Below, one piece after another: positions 4,624 to 7,729 of a stretch of DNA of 7,729 nucleotides. Under the pieces are notes generated by a model. The model ran no database searches, had not been told where the DNA came from, and saw nothing but the letters and a program-made list of their open reading frames with translations. Within the stretch, counting starts at the first letter, position 1, and the number at the start of each line of letters is the position of its first letter. The DNA is taken from the NCBI GenBank assembly GCA_955652195.1, contig CATPBC010000489.1, positions 1-7,729 on the forward strand, read 5' to 3'. Origin of the DNA: an uncultured Xanthobacteraceae bacterium (GTDB lineage Bacteria > Pseudomonadota > Alphaproteobacteria > Rhizobiales > Xanthobacteraceae). A program made the translations under genes and the position numbers.

Positions 4624-5880
4624 TCACTCCGCCGCGAGCGTGCGTTCCTTGAACGGTAATCGCAGCCGTTGCCAGACGTCGACCAAGGCTTCTGCGAGTG
4701 CATCAATCAAGCCGTCGTCGTGATAAGGACTCGGCGTGATGCGCAGCCGTTCCTTGTCCTTCGGCACCGTCGGATAATTGATCGGCTGGATGTAAATGCC
4801 GTGCTCGGCTAGCAAAAGATCGGTCGCTTCTTTGCAGCGCTCCGGATCGCCGACGAAGAGCGGCACGATATGCGTCGGACTCGTCATCACCGGCAACGCG
4901 GCGGCGGTCAGCACCGCCTTGGTGCGCGCCGCGCGCTCCTGATGGCGTTCGCGCTCCCAATTCGAGACTTTCAGATGCCGGATCGCCGCGGTCGCCGCCG
5001 CGCAGACCGACGGCGGCAGGGCGGTCGTGAAAATAAATCCCGGCGCATAGGAGCGCACTGCGTCGATCAGCGTGCTTGAGCCGGCAATATAGCCGCCGAG
5101 ACAGCCAAACGCCTTGGCGAGCGTGCCTTCGATAACGTCGATGCGGTCCATGACGCCGTCGCGTTCGGCAATGCCGGCGCCACGCGCCCCGTACATGCCC
5201 ACCGCGTGCACCTCGTCGACATAGGTCATCGCGCCATAACGCGCGGCGAGATCGCAAATCCGCGCCACTGGGGCGACGTCGCCGTCCATGGAATAGAGGC
5301 TTTCGAACACGATGAGCTTCGGGCGGAGCGGATCGGCAACCGCCAACAGCTGCTCCAGATGCGCCGTGTCGTTGTGGCGGAAGATTTGTTTCTCGCAATG
5401 CGCCTGGCGGACGCCTTCGATCATGGAATTGTGGTTGAGCGCGTCCGACAGGATCAGGCAGTTCGGCATCAAGCGCGCCAGCGTCGAAATGCCGGTTTCG
5501 TTTGAGACATATCCCGACGTGAAGACCAGCGCGGCGTCTTTGCGGTGCAGGTCGGCGAGCTCGCGCTCGAGCTCCACCAGCGGATGATTGTTGCCGGCGA
5601 TATTGCGGGTGCCGCCGGCGCCGGTGCCCATTCTGGTCGCGGTCTCGACCATGGCGCCGATGACCTTCGGATGCTGGCCCATGCCGAGATAGTCGTTGGA
5701 GCACCAGATGACGACGCTTTTCGGCCCCTGCGGCGAATGCCACAGCGCATGCGGAAAGCGCCCGGCGATGCGCTCCAGATCGGCGAATACGCGATAGCGC
5801 CGCTCGGCCCGCAGCTGCGCCAGCGCCGCGGTGAAATAGCCGTGATAATCAATATCTGGGCGATTATCGGGATAGGCCAT
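4624..5880 (-). CDS. hemA: 5-aminolevulinate synthase
   Basis: The 418-residue enzyme condenses glycine with succinyl-CoA to 5-aminolevulinate, the first committed step of tetrapyrrole synthesis by the C4 (Shemin) route used by alphaproteobacteria and mitochondria. It is a cytosolic PLP-dependent fold-type I dimer. Visible marks in order: [12 protein letters not shown] (60-71), the Gly-rich [11 protein letters not shown] (86-96), TSGYVSN (121-127), the cofactor-stacking His in LNHNSM (H150), the PLP-nitrogen Asp in VDEVHAVG (D222), the Schiff-base Lys in [14 protein letters not shown] (K256), TTALPP (285-290), [12 protein letters not shown] (362-373) and the substrate-binding Arg in [10 protein letters not shown] (R380). 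The length is slightly above the usual 405-410 because of a longer N-terminus, [16 protein letters not shown]. All key residues are present. The ribosome-binding site is weak, but no other start fits. It has its own terminator, so it is probably monocistronic. Confidence 0.97.
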   Translation of the reverse strand: MAYPDNRPDIDYHGYFTAALAQLRAERRYRVFADLERIAGRFPHALWHSPQGPKSVVIWCSNDYLGMGQHPKVIGAMVETATRMGTGAGGTRNIAGNNHPLVELERELADLHRKDAALVFTSGYVSNETGISTLARLMPNCLILSDALNHNSMIEGVRQAHCEKQIFRHNDTAHLEQLLAVADPLRPKLIVFESLYSMDGDVAPVARICDLAARYGAMTYVDEVHAVGMYGARGAGIAERDGVMDRIDVIEGTLAKAFGCLGGYIAGSSTLIDAVRSYAPGFIFTTALPPSVCAAATAAIRHLKVSNWERERHQERAARTKAVLTAAALPVMTSPTHIVPLFVGDPERCKEATDLLLAEHGIYIQPINYPTVPKDKERLRITPSPYHDDGLIDALAEALVDVWQRLRLPFKERTLAAE

Positions 5881-5923
5881 TGGCGATCGGGTCCGGCTAT
5901 CGGCCGCCCCTGAATGTTGGAGC

Positions 5924-5952
5924 TATCGTGGAAGAGTTCTAGAAGCGTTCAA
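5924..5952 (-). promoter_or_regulatory. possible hemA promoter
   Basis: On the minus strand TTGAAC (5952-5947) and ACGATA (5929-5924) are 17 bases apart, upstream of the hemA ATG at 5880. A second option is TCGACA with CTAGAA slightly upstream. Both are partial sigma-70 matches. I saw no clear FNR/FixK box (TTGAT-N4-ATCAA), although some rhizobial hemA genes have one. Confidence 0.25.
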
Positions 5953-5975
5953 GGGTATTTGTCGAGGCCATATCG

Positions 5976-5990
5976 ACCCGCTTGGCGGGT
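5976..5990. repeat. short hairpin in the hemA upstream region
   Basis: ACCCGC (5976-5981) and GCGGGT (5985-5990) form a perfect 6-base-pair stem with a 3-base loop, about 100 bases upstream of the hemA start and on the divergent side of the 89-residue gene. Role unknown. Confidence 0.5.
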
Positions 5991-6006
5991 TGCGCTCCAT
6001 GAGAAT

Positions 6007-6040
6007 CCCCGATTCGATCGGGGCGGAACATGCTCTAGAA
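6007..6040. repeat. probable dispersed repeat with hairpin
   Basis: CCCCGAT (6007-6013) and ATCGGGG (6017-6023) are perfect 7-base arms around TCG, followed by CGGAACATGCTCTAGAA. Read on the minus strand this is a TCTAGAGCATGTTCCG lead into a hairpin. It resembles the dispersed CTAGAGCATG-type intergenic repeats that I recall from Bradyrhizobium and relatives. It lies between hemA and the divergent 89-residue gene. Confidence 0.4.
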
Positions 6041-6079
6041 ACGCAGAAGTAGAAGCATCCGCCTAAGGAGAGAACAACC

Positions 6080-6349
6080 ATGCGGTACCGTACAAACGAT
6101 GGGCTGCTGATCGAGGCCGAAACATCGCTCGATACAGTCCGCCGCCTGCGCGAGGCGAGTTCGGGTGAACAAGACCTCAGCGATCAGGCATTCATGGAGG
6201 CGGTTGCGGATCGCATGTACCAGTCAGGTATTCACGTTTCAACGGTCAACCCCGACATTTTCGTTGCTGGGCTGTTGATCGCCGGGCTACTCACGCGCGA
6301 AATTGAAGGCGCGCGGTCGAATGAGACCGGTGAGGAGATCGATAACTGA
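6080..6349 (+). CDS. small conserved-looking protein of unknown function
   Basis: An 89-residue soluble protein with a very good ribosome-binding site, AAGGAGAG (6065-6072), 7 bases before the ATG. It opens MRYRTNDGLLIEAETSLDTV, followed by a charged helix (RRLREASSGEQ), a segment LSDQAFMEAVADRMYQSG, and a hydrophobic stretch FVAGLLIAGLLTREIEG that is too short and interrupted to be a sure membrane helix. Small proteins of this layout (MRYRT-DG-x-IEA start, a two-helix middle, then F-V-x-GL-x-x-AGLL) are, from memory, found in Bradyrhizobium, but I cannot name the family. It is divergent from hemA across a 199-base gap. Well-formed codon use and start make it a likely real gene. Confidence 0.7.
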   Translation: MRYRTNDGLLIEAETSLDTVRRLREASSGEQDLSDQAFMEAVADRMYQSGIHVSTVNPDIFVAGLLIAGLLTREIEGARSNETGEEIDN

Positions 6350-6359
6350 GGAAACTGCA

Positions 6360-6473
6360 ATGGGCAGGTTGTACTTAGCTAGCGAGCGGACGCGGCGCGC
6401 GTGCCGATGGCTTGAAAATTTGGAACGCAGCACTGGCGTCGTCACCACCTCCGCCATGGCGTTGCCAAGATAA
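6360..6473 (+). CDS. possible 37-residue peptide downstream of the 6080 gene
   Basis: GAGGA (6348-6352) overlaps the stop codon of the preceding gene and sits 7 bases before ATG 6360. The frame reads MGRLYLASERTRRACRWLEN and ends at TAA 6471-6473. It is basic, with one probable amphipathic helix. Placement and ribosome-binding site favour translation after the 6080 gene; the short length and lack of a known family argue against it. The opposite strand of the same bases also has a protein-like frame (LGNAMAEVVTTPVLRSKF, about 6420-6475), so this may be a relic read the wrong way. Confidence 0.25.
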   Translation: MGRLYLASERTRRACRWLENLERSTGVVTTSAMALPR

Positions 6474-6502
6474 ACACGCGGTCGAGCACGCCGATCAGCT
6501 GA

Positions 6503-6691
6503 TTAAGCTCGTGGTTCGTCGGAGGGTCGTGAGAAGATTATAAACAAAAGCCCGACCACGGCCATGCCGGCACCGTAATACACCATCATGAAGCGCTCGC
6601 CTGGAAAGGCGAAAAAGCGGAAGCCGTTTCCCATAAAGCCAAGTCCCGCTATCAAAGCGAGAACTCCGATGGCTCTCAGTAGCGCGTGCAT
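6503..6691 (-). CDS. small two-helix membrane protein, unknown
   Basis: A 62-residue protein from ATG 6691 to TAA at 6505-6503. There are two hydrophobic helices: about residues 4-21 (LLRAIGVLALIAGLGFMG) and 36-53 (MVYYGAGMAVVGLLFIIF). The loop between them contains FRFFAFPGERF, and the tail is short and polar (SRPSDEPRA), likely cytoplasmic or periplasmic. I do not recognise the family. The frame is open further upstream to ATG 6736, but that would add a polar N-terminus, and the hydrophobic protein plainly begins at 6691. No strong ribosome-binding site. It is convergent with the 6080 gene, and an IS256-like relic begins just upstream. Confidence 0.55.
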   Translation of the reverse strand: MHALLRAIGVLALIAGLGFMGNGFRFFAFPGERFMMVYYGAGMAVVGLLFIIFSRPSDEPRA

Positions 6692-6789
6692 TCTGAGGCA
6701 ATGTCCCAGATTTTGTTGATTAGGCGAAGCAGGCATTGCCGTGGAACATACTATGTGGCATCGGCGTTCGCTTCAACTTCATTTGCCAC

Positions 6790-7008
6790 GAGATGTTTGG
6801 TGGCGTGAGCGACGAGCCCGCTCTGAGGACTGGCAGGTGCTTACAAGCTTTCAATCGACGAAAGCGCTTGCTTGCCTCCATCATGCCGGCAGCCGCCGAG
6901 CGCCATGACGGCATTGCGTCAGCGCTTCACATTGCAACAGACACGATGCACCGTCCCCAGCATGTTTTCGATTCCGTTGGTGCAGGCGAGCGAACGGCGC
7001 AGCGCACG
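6790..7008 (-). mobile_element. IS256-family transposase, C-terminal relic
   Basis: The minus strand reads ALRRSLACTNGIENMLGTVH, then RVCCNVKR, the N-x-IEN-x-x-G-x-VRRV-x-R-x-VKRW end of IS256 (Mutator-type) transposases. This contains the conserved Glu of the DDE triad region (IEN). A TGA replaces the usual Trp after VKR, and a frameshift moves the rest to another frame: SAAAGMMEASKRFRRLKACK, then HLPVLRA. Homology then ends near 6790. Only the last 70 or so residues are present, with at least two lesions, and it follows directly on the IS110 relic. Inactive. Confidence 0.65.
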
Positions 7009-7024
7009 CTAATCGGAGTTCCCG

Positions 7025-7390
7025 GAGACTGCAGCATTTTTCGAGCGGTCCCCATGATTCGAATTTTGGAAGCGGTCGCCTAGCCGGCCGGCGAAGTCGC
7101 GGCCTTTCGAGAACGCATTGCCGCTCGCACCCAGCATCCTGCCGCGCAAGCGCTGCGATCTCGTCCGACACGTGGTCGATCCACTCATCGAGCCGGTGCC
7201 AGTCTTCGGCTAATCCCTGGATGATCCGCACTAAGCCGGGCGACAGCACATGGTCGGCATGGCAAGGATGCGAGGTAACTCGGCGCGCAAGAATCGAAGA
7301 CCGTGCCGAACAGCGACGCCGCGCTCCAAGAGGAAGGCACGAATTTGATTGATTGTTCCAGTGCGCCGGCTCACCAATCGCTCGCGTATG
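7025..7390 (-). mobile_element. IS110-family transposase, middle and C-terminal relic
   Basis: The minus strand reads RERLVSRRTGTINQIRAFLL then ERGVAVRHGLRFLRAELPRI, the middle part of IS110 transposases. After a one-base shift near 7250-7258 it continues HVLSPGLVRIIQGLAEDWHR then LDEWIDHVSDEIAALA, ending in DAGCER. The next conserved piece (LM-x-VPGIGP and about 20 residues after it, part of the IS110 transposase_20 domain) is missing. Homology resumes in another frame at NAFSKGRDFAG, then HGDRSKNAAVSG (usual: STGDRT-x-x-GSISKRGN). So there are two frameshifts, an internal deletion and no catalytic N-terminus. It is a different copy from the 930-1134 relic: here the middle and C-terminus survive, there the N-terminus. 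Confidence 0.75.
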
Positions 7391-7566
7391 TAAAAAGTCG
7401 ACGAAAGATATCCCTGGCAAAAAATATTTTTCACTTCTGCAGACCAAACCGTGCCCGCAGTCAGGCAGAAACTCCACCTATCGCACTGTGCAGACTTCCG
7501 CGACCTGTTCTGACCGATGGCCACTTCGGTCGCTGCTACCGCTCAATCCGGCTTCTTAACGGCCGA
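7391..7566. other. short intergenic stretch between IS110 relic and hsp20
   Basis: No gene seen. It holds an AT-rich 12-base palindrome AAAAATATTTTT (7420-7431) and an inverted repeat GACCGA (7512-7517)/TCGGTC (7526-7531). The latter sits about 35 bases after the Hsp20 stop on the minus strand but lacks a T-run, so it is only a weak terminator candidate. Confidence 0.4.
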
Positions 7567-7729
7567 CTAAGCAGCAGCCTTGACCTCGATCTTCTTCTCC
7601 GGCTTCTGTGCCGCGGGCTTCTTCGGCAGCGTCACCGCGAGCACGTCCTTCTTGAAGCTTGCCTCGATCCTTTCGGCATCGACACCCAGAATCGGATGCT
7701 GCTTGTGAGCCGTAAGACGGCGGAAAGAC
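7567..7729 (-). CDS. Hsp20 small heat-shock protein, C-terminal part (cut by window edge)
   Basis: 54 residues ending in the TAG at 7569-7567 with no start in the window. Seen: VDAERIEASFKKDVLAVTLP, the last beta strands of the alpha-crystallin domain, then KKPAAQKPEKKIEVKAAA, the Lys/Ala/Glu-rich tail of rhizobial Hsp20 proteins. These are ATP-independent cytosolic holdases that bind unfolding proteins. Two oddities: the family's near-invariant Gly in the G-V-L motif is Asp here (KKDVL), and the residues before VDAERI, SFRRLTAHKQHPILG, do not match the usual SFRR-S-F-x-LP stretch. The upstream part may be altered or fused, or the gene may be decaying. Confidence 0.7.
   Translation of the reverse strand, partial: SFRRLTAHKQHPILGVDAERIEASFKKDVLAVTLPKKPAAQKPEKKIEVKAAA

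Noticed and set aside
4703..5743. Long (346-codon) minus-strand frame, rich in Arg, Gly and Ala
   Set aside because: It lies wholly inside hemA in another frame and has the composition of an out-of-frame read of GC-rich DNA. hemA itself shows every catalytic motif.
7420..7431. AT palindrome AAAAATATTTTT as a replication origin or terminator
   Set aside because: Isolated, with no stem-loop plus T-run and no iterons or DnaA boxes nearby. Striking in GC-rich DNA but without support for a role.
6881..7477. 198-codon minus-strand frame as one hypothetical gene
   Set aside because: Its recognisable part (LVRIIQGLAEDW to DAGCER) is IS110 transposase; on either side it is reading relics in the wrong frame.
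1..7729. CRISPR array, toxin-antitoxin pair, phage-defence or secretion locus
   Set aside because: I found no regularly spaced repeats and no recognisable nuclease, helicase, toxin or structural genes. The small unknown genes at 1315-1809 resemble no toxin-antitoxin pair I know.

Overview
The window looks chromosomal and alphaproteobacterial, most likely from the Bradyrhizobium/Rhodopseudomonas/Nitrobacter group (Nitrobacteraceae). The main evidence is a Shemin-pathway 5-aminolevulinate synthase (hemA) with closely rhizobial sequence, together with a DUF1178 start, a twin-transmembrane small protein next to a PduO-type cobalamin adenosyltransferase, a DUF423 protein and an Hsp20 C-terminus. 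All family names come from reading the translations and memory; no search was run.

Layout. 1-240 (minus) is the start of a SAM-dependent methyltransferase that runs off the left edge. It is divergent from a truncated DUF1178 zinc-ribbon gene (306-536). 540-1134 is scrap: a degenerate small reading frame and the start of an IS110-family transposase on the minus strand. 1300-2480 is visibly more AT-rich and accessory in character: two tightly coupled small plus-strand genes, the second split by an apparent one-base insertion in a G run, then a minus-strand DUF6941-type gene. 2430-2990 has no convincing gene but holds a series of perfect inverted repeats. 2997-3727 is a backbone cluster: a small membrane protein broken by a homopolymer frameshift, an intact twin-TM gene, and a pseudogenised adenosyltransferase whose homology fades near 3693, just before a short initiator-tRNA-like sequence. 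3846-5880 (minus) carries hemA, a clear hairpin-plus-T-run terminator after it, and a DUF423 gene. 5880-6080 is the divergent hemA upstream region with two hairpins, one in a probable dispersed repeat. 6080-6740 has an 89-residue unknown protein, a possible 37-codon follower and a small two-helix membrane protein. 6790-7390 (minus) is a fused pair of transposase relics, IS256-like and IS110-like. The window ends in the C-terminus of a small heat-shock protein.

Interpretation. hemA is the only large intact gene and makes 5-aminolevulinate for haem, and for other tetrapyrroles if the organism makes them. Almost everything around it is small or eroded: three transposase relics, at least two one-base homopolymer frameshifts in otherwise protein-like frames, one gene with both a frameshift and a nonsense codon, and one truncated conserved gene. 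This is a recombination-scarred accessory zone in a conserved backbone. I do not see an intact new multigene system. The best leads are the two repairable small genes, the hairpin cluster, the AT-rich island and the tRNA-like scar.
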